64,000 bases of DNA from Coix lacryma-jobi var. lacryma-jobi (Eukaryota > Streptophyta > Magnoliopsida > Poales > Poaceae): contig CM019824.1 of the NCBI GenBank assembly GCA_009763385.1, forward strand, positions 160,059,622 to 160,123,621, written 5' to 3'. Made by a program: the position numbers and the translations under genes. The notes beneath the pieces were generated by a model that worked only from the letters and a program-made list of their open reading frames with translations, was not told the origin of the DNA and ran no database searches. Of the stretch, positions 11,336 through 21,389 are shown piece by piece. How positions within the stretch are numbered: the first letter of the stretch is position 1; each line of letters starts with the position of its first letter.

Positions 11336-11886
11336 GATTTTCGATTGATTAACTTTTTGTCCGTGATACAGAACGTTGTCGCTAACCGCTATTGGCGAGA
11401 TACACCGGCTGTTTTAGCTATTTGTAGGTGTATTGGCAGATGTGCACTGTCGGTAATCAGAGAATGCTCCTTGATGGCATGCTTTGGGGAATTCGACTTT
11501 TACCGGGCGTCCTCACCCACTGTGTCTACTGTTTGTCTCATAGCCGGAAACGCAAATTTTGTTATCGTCAAGTTTTCTAAAACTTGGCACCTATCTCTCC
11601 TCCTGATACCCTCTTATTCCTAAGGATTTTCTATGCTAACTCTGCTTGGCTCCTTGCCTACCCCGCAAATCCTCTCAATTGCTTTTGCTGGGAGACCCCT
11701 TAGGTTGTATATATAGTGGCTGAGGAAGGTACAGTATTTTATTGTTTGGTGGTTGTGGTTGTTGTAGTAGTTGTCTATTGAGCATTAATTGCGTTTAACT
11801 TCTGTACCTTTTGACCTTATCCTCTTTCTTGAAAACAATTGCCCTTAGGATTTTGATTTCTATCTTTTGGAAATTCGAGGAGAAAG

Positions 11887-12212
11887 TGTTTGCCCATTAG
11901 GTTTTCGCTTCCTCTCCCTCTTTCTTTTGTAAGGTCAAGGTGAATGCATTAGCCCCTAGGCTTTCGTTTTCTCGCACTCTCTCTTTTGGAGGGTCGAGGT
12001 AAATGCGTTAGCCCTTAGGCTTTCGTTTCCTCGCCCTCTCTCTTTTGGAGGGTCGAGGCAAATGCGTTAGCCCTTAGGCTTTCGTTTCCTCGCCCTCTCT
12101 CTTTTGGAGGGTCGAGGTAAATGCTTAAGCTCTTAGGCTTTCGTTTCCTCGCCCTCTCTCTTTTGGAGGGTCGAGGTAAATGCATTAGCCCTTAGGCTTT
12201 CTGGGGTTGCTA
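11887..12212. repeat. 59-bp minisatellite in the Tat element tail
   Basis: Five to six units of about 59 bases (GCCCTCTCTCTTTTGGAGGG, TCGAGGTAAATGCGTTAGCC, CTTAGGCTTTCGTTTCCTC) lie between the 89-bp array and the end of pol. The first is diverged. The TAGCCC and CTTTCG pieces echo the 89-bp unit. Confidence 0.88.
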
Positions 12213-12520
12213 AATCTCTTTCGCGCTTTTGTCGGAAAGAGATATGCAACCTTTTTTGTTTAACTTGACAGTGCCGATAAGCAAGCATGACGATAGCTTG
12301 TTTCGGCGTATAACATCTTTTGCCCTTTCTCTCTTTTTTGGGGGATTACATGTTTATTAGCTTCAACATGGGTACAGAGGATTGCCTCATTAAAAAACCT
12401 CACACCTTTTGAACAAAGGTTCCCCTGTGAGTAAAAAGAGTGCCAATCCCCTTAAAATTGCAAAAAGTGTAAAGAAAAAACAAAAACTAAAAGCAAAGTT
12501 ACATGATTTTGAACTGATGA

Positions 12521-13143
12521 TCACGGGTAGAAACGACGCAGGTTGTCTGCGTTCCAGGTGTGAGTGGTTTCATTGCCTTCATCATTGATGAGCCGAAAGG
12601 TTCCTGCGGCGATCATGCTTGAAACGACGAATGGTCCATACCATTGCGATTGCAATTTTCCTTGTTTGTATGGATGCCTGATGATTACCATATCACCAGG
12701 TTTGATGTCCTTGCGAAGCATTTTTTGTCTCTCCAGGCTTTCGTCTCTTCGTGATACTTGTAAAGATTACTTGCTGCTTCAATTCTTGTGGTTTCATTTT
12801 CCTCAATGTTGATGAAACATTGTATAGACGATGAAGCCGGTACCTCTGTGCGAAAAGACCCTAGCTTTATCTCTTCTGGTGTTACAGCTTCTTCGCCGTA
12901 TAGCAGGCGAAAGGGTGTGAAACCAGTTGCTCTTGATCTTGATATGTTGTGCCCCCAAACTAATGTTGTCAACTGCAAAGCCCATTTTCCTTTTGGCGAG
13001 TCAAATAAGAATTTTGCTACTGCTGTGAATACCAACCCATTTGCCCTTTCTACTGCCCCGTTGCTTTGTGGGTGATTGACGGATGCGAAAGCCAGCTTTA
13101 TGTTGAACTCATCACATAAACTTCTGAATTGTGTGGAATTGAA
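12521..13143 (-). pseudogene. Integrase core end and C-terminal part (Tat element)
   Basis: This continues the integrase read from 14163 downward, after an in-frame TAG at 13144. Visible are the region with the third catalytic acidic residue (HPQSNGAVERANG-like at about 13050-13080), GFTPFRLLYGEEAV near 12890, and a C-terminal part with GDMVIIRHPYKQGKLQSQWY and GPFVV. A frame change near 12700 separates the last piece. No chromodomain is seen, which agrees with the Tat lineage. Confidence 0.8.
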
Positions 13144-14163
13144 CTATTTCCCATTGTCTACTGTAATATAGGATGGTACACCAAAACGACAGATGATCCT
13201 TTGCCAGACGAAACTGATCAAAGTTCCGGATGTGATTTTAGCCAAAGATTTTGCTTCTATCCACTTGGTGAAATATTCTAGCGCTACTGCTGCGAAACGA
13301 AGGTTTCCTGGAGCGGTAGGCAACGGTCCGACAATGTCCACTCCCCATCTCTGTAGTGGCCAAGTTGGTATTATTGGTTTAGTTGGGTTTGCCGGAACAT
13401 TTTGCTTGTTGGCGAACATCTGGCAATTCTCGCATTTTCTGACCAATTCCTTTGCATCGTCCGCCGCGTTCGGCCAATAGAAACCTTGCCTTATTGTTCT
13501 ATGGGCGATTTCATGCGCCCCTCTGTGAGCACCACAAGACCCGGAACGGATTTCAGTTAGCAATTGAATTCCCTGAGATCTGCTGATACACTTGAGTAGT
13601 GGAGCTACAACTCCGCTTCTGTATAAGTCGTTCCCAATGATGGAGTAACACTTTGTTCTGGCTTTCATCCGCTCCATCTGTTGACTGTCCAACGGTTCAT
13701 ATGTGCCAGACAAGAAGGCATATATTGGTGATCTCCAATCTTCGCTTGTGATGGCATGAATCGCCAGTGCATTTTCTTCTTCTTCTTTGACTGCTTTAAC
13801 TGTCAACGTCTGAAAGAATACATCGGGCGGTAGCGGAGCACCTACTGCCACTGCTTTTGCCAATTTGTCGGCTTCGCTATTGTCAGCTCTAGAGATGTGC
13901 TTCAAGGTGAAACCCGAAAAATACTTTTCCATTCGCCTTATTGTCGATAGATATTTTATTAAGTCTGGCGCTCTTGCGATGAAATTCTTTTCGACCTGGC
14001 CAACAACTACCTGCGAATCTGACTTTACTATGCATCTTCTGACTCCCAATGCTCTAAGTTTTCGCAGGCCTAGCAGAACTGCTTCGTATTCGGCGGTGTT
14101 GTTAGTAGACAAGAACTGTAGTTTTGCCGCATATCGAAGCCTTGGGCCAGATGGCGGTGTCAA
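13144..14163 (-). pseudogene. Second RNase H and integrase N-terminal/core region (Tat element)
   Basis: The first part is an RNase H-like module (TNNTAEYEAVLLGL, then IVKSDSQVVVGQV and ISRADNSEADKLA), additional to the Ty3-type RNase H at 14218-14562. Two RNase H modules are typical of plant Tat elements. Integrase follows with the zinc-binding pair CENCQMF, the core start WGVDIVGPLP with the first catalytic Asp, and FGVPSYITVDNG with the second. The reading frame then hits TAG at 13144. It is part of one polyprotein gene that is broken here. Confidence 0.85.
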
Positions 14164-14217
14164 GATGGCAGATATGCCTGCGCCTGCCGCACCCCATGCT
14201 CCGTCACAATGTACTGT

Positions 14218-14562
14218 TCATGTTGGCTCATCAAACTGAACTGTAGTGTCGAAAGCGGACGGTGTCCAATCGGCGATGAAATCTGCCAGTACTTGCGACT
14301 TGATGGTCGATCTGTGCTCGAAATCTATTGCAAATTCATTCAATTTGGCAGCCCATTTACCTATTCTGCCAATAGCTTCAATGTTGCGGAACAGAGCTCC
14401 TAGCGGTTGAGCTGACAATACCCTAATATGATGTGCCTGAAAATAATGTTTCAGCTTCCTAGAGGTCATTACTACTGTGTATGCAATTTTTTCTAACTCT
14501 GAATAGTTTAGCTTAGCGCCTGATAAAGCCTCTAAAACGAAATAGATTGGGAATTGGCGCAT
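14218..14562 (-). pseudogene. Ty3-type RNase H fragment (Tat element)
   Basis: LNYSELEKIAYTVVMTSRKL followed by LKHYFQAHHIRVLSAQP is the usual RNase H region that follows gypsy reverse transcriptase. It is out of frame with the reverse transcriptase open frame that stops at 14570. Confidence 0.8.
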
Positions 14563-14569
14563 CGAATTT

Positions 14570-15661
14570 TTAGACTCCTTTTCTTCTACTAGAACCGCAC
14601 TGACTGCGGTAGGAGGCCAGATACAGCAATAGCACAGCTTTTGGCGAGGGCTTGGATAGGGTAGTGAGCTTTGTCAGATACTGTTTCAGATCGTCGAAAG
14701 CTTGTTGCTGCTCAGGACCCCATTCAAACAAGTCTGAGTTCCTTAGGGTTCTGAAAAAAAGGAGACCCCTTTCGGCGGATCTTGCTATGAACCTATTCAA
14801 CGCTGCCAACCTGCCTGTTAGCCTTTGAACTTGTTTTGTATTTTTTGGCGGTTGCATGTTTGTGATTGCCGCAATCTTATCTGGATTTGCTTCGATTCCT
14901 CTAGCCGAAACCAAACATCCGAGTAACTTGCCTTTCTGAATACCGAAGATACATTTGTCCGGGTTGAGCTTAAGACCGCTCTTGCGCATGTTCATGAAGG
15001 TTTCCGTCAGATCTTGAATATGTGTTTCTTTCTTGTCACTCTTGACTACAATGTCATCGACATAAGCTAGCAAATTGACTCCCTTTTGCTGAACGAAAAC
15101 CTCATCTATCATTCTGGAGAAAGTTGGGCCAGCGTTTCTTAACCCTTCCGGCATGCGACTGTAGCAATATGTTCCGCCTGGGGTGATGAAACTTGTTTTC
15201 TCCTCGTCATCCGGGTTTATCCAAATTTGGTGATACTCGGAGAAACAATCTAAAAGGCTCATCATCTCACATCCTGCTGCAGTATCTACCAGCTTGTCAA
15301 TCCGGGGAAAAGGGTATGGATCTTTCGGGCAATGCTTGTTCAGGTTAGTGAAATCTACGCACATTCGCCATTTACTATTCTTCTTTTTCACCATTACCAC
15401 GTTTGCTAGCCATTCTGGGTATTGTACTGGCCTGATGACTCCTGCGTCCAAAAGCCGCTGCACTTCCGCACTTGCTGCCTCTGCCCTTTCTGTCGACATC
15501 TTCCTTAGCTTTTTCTTTCTTGGTATGCATCCTTTCGCGACATTCAAGCTATGTTGCGCTAGGTTTCGGCTAACCCCTTGCAGATCTTTTGCTGACCAGG
15601 GGAATACATCTGTGTTTTGGTGAAGGAACGATACCAGTTCTTTTTGTTTGGGAACGGACAA
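14570..15661 (-). pseudogene. Reverse transcriptase of the Tat element
   Basis: This 363-codon open frame contains the Ty3/gypsy reverse transcriptase signature: WRMCVDFTNLNKHCPKDPYP, the LLDCFSEYHQIWI block, the PEGLRNAGPTFSRMID block, and the catalytic YVDD in NLLAYVDDIVVKS, followed by the thumb/connection region (NPDKCIFGI). It copies the element RNA into DNA. Normally it is part of one gag-pol frame; here frame breaks near 14560 and 15700 isolate it. The upstream end (PWSAKDLQGVSR) is the usual start of the RT region in this group. Confidence 0.9.
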
Positions 15662-15724
15662 GTCTGAACCGATATGAATGCATTTGTCTGGTACTGCCTC
15701 ACTGAGTGGTACCTTGACAATGTC

Positions 15725-17089
15725 TTATGCGGCTTCAGCCCTTGAATTGATTTCGTTGTCTTGCTCTGGTACTGCCTGTACTGACTTTTTGGCTACCTCG
15801 TTTATCAGACTGTAACCAGGCGTTGGCTTGCCCTCAATTCGCCTCGAGGTGGTTTGGTCACCATGTACTGTTATTATGCCGAAAGGTGACGGCATTTTCA
15901 TGGAAAGATAACTTTGCTTTATTACCACGTCGAACTTGTTTGTGAAACCTCTGCCGAAGATTGCTGTGTACGGGTAGTCCATATTGACTATATCAAATAC
16001 AATATTTTCAGTTCGCACTCTTTCGCCGTCCTGAAAAGACACTGGAATTGACTTCTTCCCAATGGCATCAATTTTTCTTCCGCCGAAACCATATAACGAA
16101 TTTCCTGCCGGTTCAAGTGTCCTTCTGTCTAATTCCATGGATTCGAAAGCTTTGACGAAAAGAATATCGGCTGAGCTGCCAGTATCAATCAGGATGTTGT
16201 GCAAGGTGTAACCGGCAACATTTGTCGTAGCGACAAAAGCATCGAAATGAGGATAATCTCTAACTTGAAAATCACTTTCGTCAAAGGTTATGGGAGCCAA
16301 TGACCAAGCTGGCCTGTTTAACGTCATCCTTGGAGTTACTGTCAAAACTCTTCTGTCATATTCCTTTCTCGCCCTCTTGCTTTGATGCTCTATATTGGAT
16401 CCGCCTGTGATAGCGAATATGTGACCTCTCGACGGTAGTATGTTGTTTACTGTTTGTTGCTCTGGTGCTTCTTCTTGCTTTGCATTAGGCTGAGCTGACT
16501 GTTGGCGTTCTGGCAAGACAGGCGACGAAATTGCAATCGAAAGCGATGGGTTTTGAGGTTGCTGATGATAAACCGGGTATGGCGGATGCTGCCATGCATA
16601 TGGGTTATTGGCGTAGCTGTGCGTAAAGCTTGGCTGAGACACCATGTTGTTTCCCATTGGATGGTATGGCTGTGAATAGAATTGACTTGATGAGCTTTCT
16701 GCTCTTGGGGAGTTGTGGTAGATATGCTTGGGTGCCTCATTGCTCTTGGCTGCATCATCTTTCGCCTTTAGCTCTTTCGCCATCTTACTGTACCGGCAGT
16801 CACGCGTGTAATGGCCTGCGTCTTCGCCGCATACAGCACAATAGGGGGGTTTTAGTCCTCTTCCTCTTCCATCTCTTCCGCCGAAAGGTCCGCGTCCTCC
16901 ATGACCTCCTCGTTGAGCTCTGTCAAAAGGGCAGAACAGAGACGGTTGATTTTGATTGTCTTCTTGCTTTCGATCTGGTTCTGTCTGAGCTGAATCTTCT
17001 TGTAAAGAGTTTACTGCTCGGAAAGGTCTCACGTTTCGCTGATTTGCTAGATTTGATGGCCTTGTGCTTCTGTTCGCTTGCTTCTGCAT
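15725..17089 (-). pseudogene. Gag zinc-knuckle region and aspartic protease (Tat element)
   Basis: An open frame of 454 codons has a single CCHC knuckle (CAVCGEDAGHYTRDC, near 16790-16835) and a Gln/Pro-rich linker. The retropepsin-like protease active site NILIDTGSSADILF lies near 16170-16200. It links gag to pol. The frame ends at TAA 15725-15727 before the reverse transcriptase frame. Confidence 0.85.
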
Positions 17090-17334
17090 GTTTCGTGCTG
17101 CCTTTCACCTCTTGAAGTCGTCGTCAGATCTGGCGTATCGTCTCCTTACCTTGAAAAGCTCTTTAACTCCGTCAGGCGGTTCTCTTGTGAAATGGGATGC
17201 ACACTGACCGATAGCTAACCCTTCGATTGCGGCTGCTATCACAGTTGCTTCCAGCACATTTGGCACTTGCGCCTTGAGCTAGATAAATCTTCCCAAGTAT
17301 TTAGACAAAGTTTCGTTGTCTCCTTGGGTACAGT

Positions 17335-18135
17335 TCAACAGGTCTCTGGTGGTTTTTGATTGTATCCTTGGAAGGTTGATAGAAGGTCGGTCTTGAATTG
17401 CTGCCAAGATTCTACCGACAAGGGCTTGATTGACATATACCAATCATGGGCAATGTCCTCCACCACCAGAATAAGAGATTTGGCCAAGGTTGCACTATCG
17501 CCGCCTGCGGAGTATACTGCCGTTTCATAGCTTGCGATGAATTTCCTTGGATTCGTCCTTCCATCGAAAGGTGGTATTCTTGGCTTGTAATTCGGCGGCC
17601 ATGGATGAAGTTGCAGCTCTCTAGACAGAGGCGATGAAGGGTCGAATGCCTCGTCCTCTTCATCCAAAATTGTGTGTATTTGCTGAGGCAAGGTTCCGCT
17701 TCCTGAACTGCCACCTTTTCCAATTGCCCTTTGCAATTGTTGTATTTCCTTAAGTAGCCCCTCCTTGTGACTTTCAGCCTGCCTGATAGCCGTTTTGGCT
17801 TGAGTGGCTCTGTTTTGTCCCTCTAGTTGATGCAACAATTGATTGCGCTCTTGCGCAAGCTTCTCAATTTCTTGCTGGAAACTGTCCAGATTCTTCAGGT
17901 GCCTTGCTAGATTGGTGATTTTGTCTTCATCGCCATTATCCTCTTCTGCGCCTTCTGGTATTTCTTCCAGATACACTTCTGGTGTCACTTGCCGATTGCC
18001 TGGATGGTTCCCAATGACGTCCTGCAGAACTGAGGTATCCGGCTCGGTCGACGGTACCTCCCCTAGTACTACCGCTGTCGGAGCTATTGACTTGGATGAT
18101 TCGCCAGTTAACCTTACTCCTTTCTTCGGTGCCAT
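17335..18135 (-). pseudogene. Gag N-terminal/capsid region (Tat element)
   Basis: The likely start is ATG at 18135 (MAPKKGVRLTGESS), 19 bases inside the primer binding site. The protein has an acidic stretch (EEIPEGAEEDNGDEDK), a coiled coil rich in Gln, Glu and Leu, then a retrotransposon gag domain (PPFDGRTNPRKFIASYETAV and WQQFKTDLLSTFQGY). It stops at TGA 17335-17337; the remaining gag C-terminus (about 17100-17330) is in other frames with stops. Confidence 0.82.
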
Positions 18136-18153
18136 GGAAAGCTCGAGCAACAC

Positions 18154-18168
18154 CCACGGTGGGCGCCA
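18154..18168 (-). other. Primer binding site of the Tat element
   Basis: TGGCGCCCACCGTGG on the minus strand lies one base inside the 5' LTR end (...ACAACA, 18170). It is not the iMet site used by the Tekay element. Sites beginning TGGCGCC are usual in Tat-group elements; I do not assign the tRNA. Confidence 0.75.
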
Positions 18169-18169
18169 A

Positions 18170-19025
18170 TGTTGTTCTAGGCCGAAACCTTGGAACAGTG
18201 GATGTCGCCGAAACACTCGAAAGCACTCAGACAAACAGACAAAAGGAGAGAGTAACAGGCGATACGAATTGCTCTTTATATTGAAACTGTAGAATTAGAA
18301 TTCCTCTGTCTACAGTGTCCCAGTCGGGCTCTATTTATACACGTACATACATTTTCACACGGACCAAAATGCCCTTGTGGTCTTCAGAGGTTGTCTTGGG
18401 GAGGAAGGCACACCTCAGCCCCCTCTAAAGACGTGTCGTGGGGCCCACGCACCGCCGACTCAGCTCCTCTTCCGGCGAATGTACTGTCTCCCTCGCCGGA
18501 ATCTGTCCCTGCAAAAGTGGGTATCGACCGACGATAATCTTATTTGGATTACGAAACCGAAATGAAACCTGACGCTTCTTCGCCATGACAGAAACGACCG
18601 TCAATAACCCGGACGAAAACAACCTTTCGTCTTTCTGACGATAGGATGTTGTCTCCTTCACACCGTTACTTGGAATAGTCACCGTTTTATTCCGCCCGAA
18701 CGAAAGCAACCATTCATTCGGCTGACGATAGCCTAGACAAGAACATCGCTTCGCTCAGCTGGCGATAGCCTGAGCGGGAGCAACTCTCCGCTCAACAGAC
18801 GATAGCTTTGACAAATACAACGCTTCGCTCGGTTGACGATAGCCCTGACGAAAACAACGCTTCGCTTGACCGACGATAACTTGAACGAAAGCAACCTTAT
18901 GTTTGGATGGCGATAGCCCGAACGAAAGCAACCTTCTGTCCGGATGACGATACGTCTCGTTAGATCACGTGGCGATGCCTGAAAGGAGGTACCGGGGGGC
19001 CGAAACTATTGTCCTTCTCCCAACA
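18170..19025 (-). repeat. 5' LTR of the Tat-lineage element (856 bp)
   Basis: The minus strand begins TGTTGGGAGAAGG at 19025 and ends ACAACA at 18170. It matches 2425-3012 in its 5' two thirds and includes the 37-bp repeats at about 18724-18946. The target site copy CTATT follows at 19026-19030. Confidence 0.92.
18332..18339 (-). promoter_or_regulatory. TATA box of the Tat LTR (gag-pol promoter)
   Basis: The minus strand reads GTGTATAAATAGAGCCC. It lies 160 bases before the LTR 3' end, so R and U5 are short. This part of the LTR is missing from the 3' copy in the window. Confidence 0.65.
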
Positions 19026-19030
19026 CTATT

Positions 19031-20386
19031 CATTTTAGAGATCCTCTAAATTATAGTTTTTAGAGATTTATTTTACAAAATCTCTTGGAGATGCTCTTAG
19101 TTGTACCTATTATACATGAGTTGTATTTTTTCTAATGTGACAAATTAAAATTAGAGGTGTGCGTTAGTTATTTAAATACATCTGGTGGTATACATCTCGC
19201 AACAAACAAGCTTTTGACGTTGATTTATTTTGTTGCCTTTTTATTTTTTCTACATATTTTAATTAATTAATAATTACTTAATTATTGCATGTATTTTAAA
19301 AATCAAAGGTTCAGATTTGTTTGAGATCCCTTCTACAAGGTAATGGAGGTACCTCAGCAAGGCCCTAATAGCCATGTCATCCCAGTAACTTTTAATACTT
19401 TAATTGCAAGATATTCACATATATTATTTCCACTCAATTTCATTTCAAATTCTTCATAATAATTTGTAGCAACGCGCAGGGTATCTTCTGGTTACCAAAA
19501 CATGTAACTATCGAACAATAGCTCCTTAATGTTTGCTAGGGGATTGCAGTATCGTCTTGGAACCAAAGGAGACTCAAAAAAATGATCTTTGATGCTAAAC
19601 ATAATAGAAATAAATAAATAAAATTCAATATGAGAGTTAAAAATGAACATAGAAAAATTCAAAAGACAAGAGAACCTATAGCTTTAAATACGCTGTAAGT
19701 AAGGTTTATCTATAGAGATAATAGTAAAACTTTGTCATTGGATCGATGGAACAGGATGTTGGAGCGAATTGTATGAAAGGTTGTATCAAGTTTGAGATAG
19801 TAGTATACTCCCTCTGTTCCTAATTGACCGTCGTCGTTGGTGTGCATGACACAAGTTTGACTCAATTTGTAGCAAATGCGTGTAACATTTGTATCTCTAA
19901 ATAATTTTGTTAAAAAACTAGATCCAAAGATCTTTTTCCAATGATTCTAATTATGTAGGATAAATATTAATATTTTTTAATATGTATTTAATCAAAGATG
20001 TTTCTCGGGAAGCGAAAACAATAATTATTTAGGGAGAGAGGGAGTATCTTTGTAGGTTATAGCGTTAACCAACCAATAAAAAAACATAGGGCACACAGAT
20101 CATTTATATTTGGTGGACACAATTGCTTCTCAGTGCACTTACAATGCAGGCTTCACTATGGAGTCTAAGTCTATTTATTATCCTCTTATTTATTGTATTT
20201 TATTAATGTGATAGTATATTTATTAAAGAGAGAGGGAGAAAAACAGTGCCCTTATCCCAATAAACGCTAATGAAGCCAATGACGTGAGAGTGAAAAAAAG
20301 GTGAGAAGAGTGTAAGCTAAATTGCATAAATAAAATCAACTGATACGTGATACATTAGCTGATCACTTTACAGTTTACACGGATTA
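19031..20386. other. Intergenic, AT-rich, MITE remnants
   Basis: No coding region is supported. 19026-19100 (TTTAGAGATCCTCTAAATTA, TCTCTTGGAGATGCTCTTA) looks like one end of a MITE that the Tat element inserted into. A Stowaway-like MITE lies at 19808-20044. The rest shows nothing recognisable. Confidence 0.6.
19808..20044. mobile_element. Stowaway-like MITE (237 bp)
   Basis: The ends are CTCCCTCTGTTCCTAATT and, inverted, CTCCCTCTCTCCCTAAAT, flanked on both sides by TA (19806-19807 and 20045-20046). The CTCCCTC end, TA duplication and size are typical of Tc1/mariner-derived Stowaway elements in grasses. Confidence 0.85.
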
Positions 20387-21389
20387 GAGCAAGTATTATA
20401 ATATAGTCTTTTTTTTAGACGAAAGAAGAATTGTATTAAATAATAGCTGAGTACATCATCGTATTACAAGTACTCTGGAAAAAACATGCATCCAGAAACT
20501 GATTCTCATCTATATTATACTCAAGCTGTGAAAGGCTCAAACTCTCAAATTCAAACCTGTTTGACGCTTCGTATAGATGACCGCACAGGCAAATACTCGG
20601 CAACAGTTGTTTTCGACCTGAGAACAGATGCCCAACGAACGGCCAACATTCTTGCAGGAGGAGTTGAGAAACTTCTTCTTCTTCCTTGTGTCTTCCTTCT
20701 TCTTCTTTCTGCCACTGAAGAATGAGGAAGACTGATCTGAAAATTAATCTCCCTAGTCCTTCATCGTGGCCAGATCCAACCACAACAAAACGAAGAAGGG
20801 ACCGGAGAAAATTATTCCATGGCGGCGACATCATCTCCGTCTTGATGGCGAAGCCCAGAAACAAAAGTCTCCATGTTGTCTTATCAATGTAGATGTTGAC
20901 ACCGAAGTTGTCACCCTCATCTTCAACAGAGTCACCATGGAGAGACCGGATCCACCCTACCTCCTCGCCGTTGCCGGAAAGGAGGAGGAGGAAATACACC
21001 CCCAATACCAAGATCCTTAGCATGGAGAAACTCTAACTATAGATGACTCGATCTACTAGAAAACTTATTAAAAACGATGAATCCCCACTCCCTCCGACCT
21101 CCGGTGAGATACCGGAGGGGGAGGGAGGGGGACCAACGGTGAAGAAGAAGACGGAGACGGCGGCGGCGGCGGCGGCACGCACCCTAAGCCCTAGAAGTAT
21201 TATAATATAGTTGACTTACTGGTTGTAAGAGTTCTTACAGCCTTCTCTCTCAGTCCACTCATACAGTGATTGAACATGTACCATTGATATATGACTCACT
21301 TGTCTCTCTCACAGATTTCTTGGTTCTTGTGCCCAAGCTGGTTGTACGTCAGCATTTAGCCGGCTTGTAGCTTTCTATAGTACTTGCTC
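20387..21389. mobile_element. Tourist-like MITE, split by a retroposon
   Basis: The left end GAGCAAGTATTATAATA and the inverted right end GAGCAAGTACTATAGAAAG form terminal inverted repeats, flanked by TTA (20384-20386 and 21390-21392), which suggests PIF/Harbinger. Without the insert at 20408-21194 and one target copy the MITE is about 200 bases. The insertion point lies inside its left terminal repeat. Confidence 0.75.
20408..21194 (-). mobile_element. Retroposed insert (LINE-derived or processed copy) with 17-bp target duplication
   Basis: The 787-base insert is bounded by perfect copies of AAGTATTATAATATAGT (20391-20407 and 21195-21211). It ends in a short poly-T on the top strand (20409-20416), so it was copied from a minus-strand RNA ending in poly-A. 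The minus strand begins with a GC-rich leader containing GCC/CCG repeats, then an open frame of 195 codons (20436-21023, MLRILVLGVYFLLL start) in which I recognise no domain. The long duplication and A tail indicate LINE-driven retroposition. It could be a non-autonomous LINE derivative or a processed transcript. Confidence 0.7.

Larger units (their letters stand above)
2425..19025 (-). mobile_element. Tat-lineage Ty3/gypsy LTR retrotransposon (degenerate, with antisense ORF and minisatellites)
   Basis: Near-identical LTRs lie at 2425-3012 (truncated 3' LTR) and 18170-19025 (5' LTR). Between them on the minus strand are a primer binding site, gag, protease, reverse transcriptase, RNase H, a second RNase H and integrase, in Ty3/gypsy order. 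The second RNase H, the very long region after pol and the antisense ORF are known features of the plant Tat group (Grande, Retand and Ogre relatives). Frameshifts and stops break every coding part. CTATT at 19026-19030 is the right-hand target site; the left flank is outside the window because a Tekay LTR inserted into the 3' LTR. A SIRE-like solo LTR (8650-10909) is nested in it. Confidence 0.9.

Noticed and set aside
20436..21023. 195-residue ORF as a host gene
   Set aside because: It is wholly inside the retroposed insert with target duplications; without a recognised domain I annotate only the insert.
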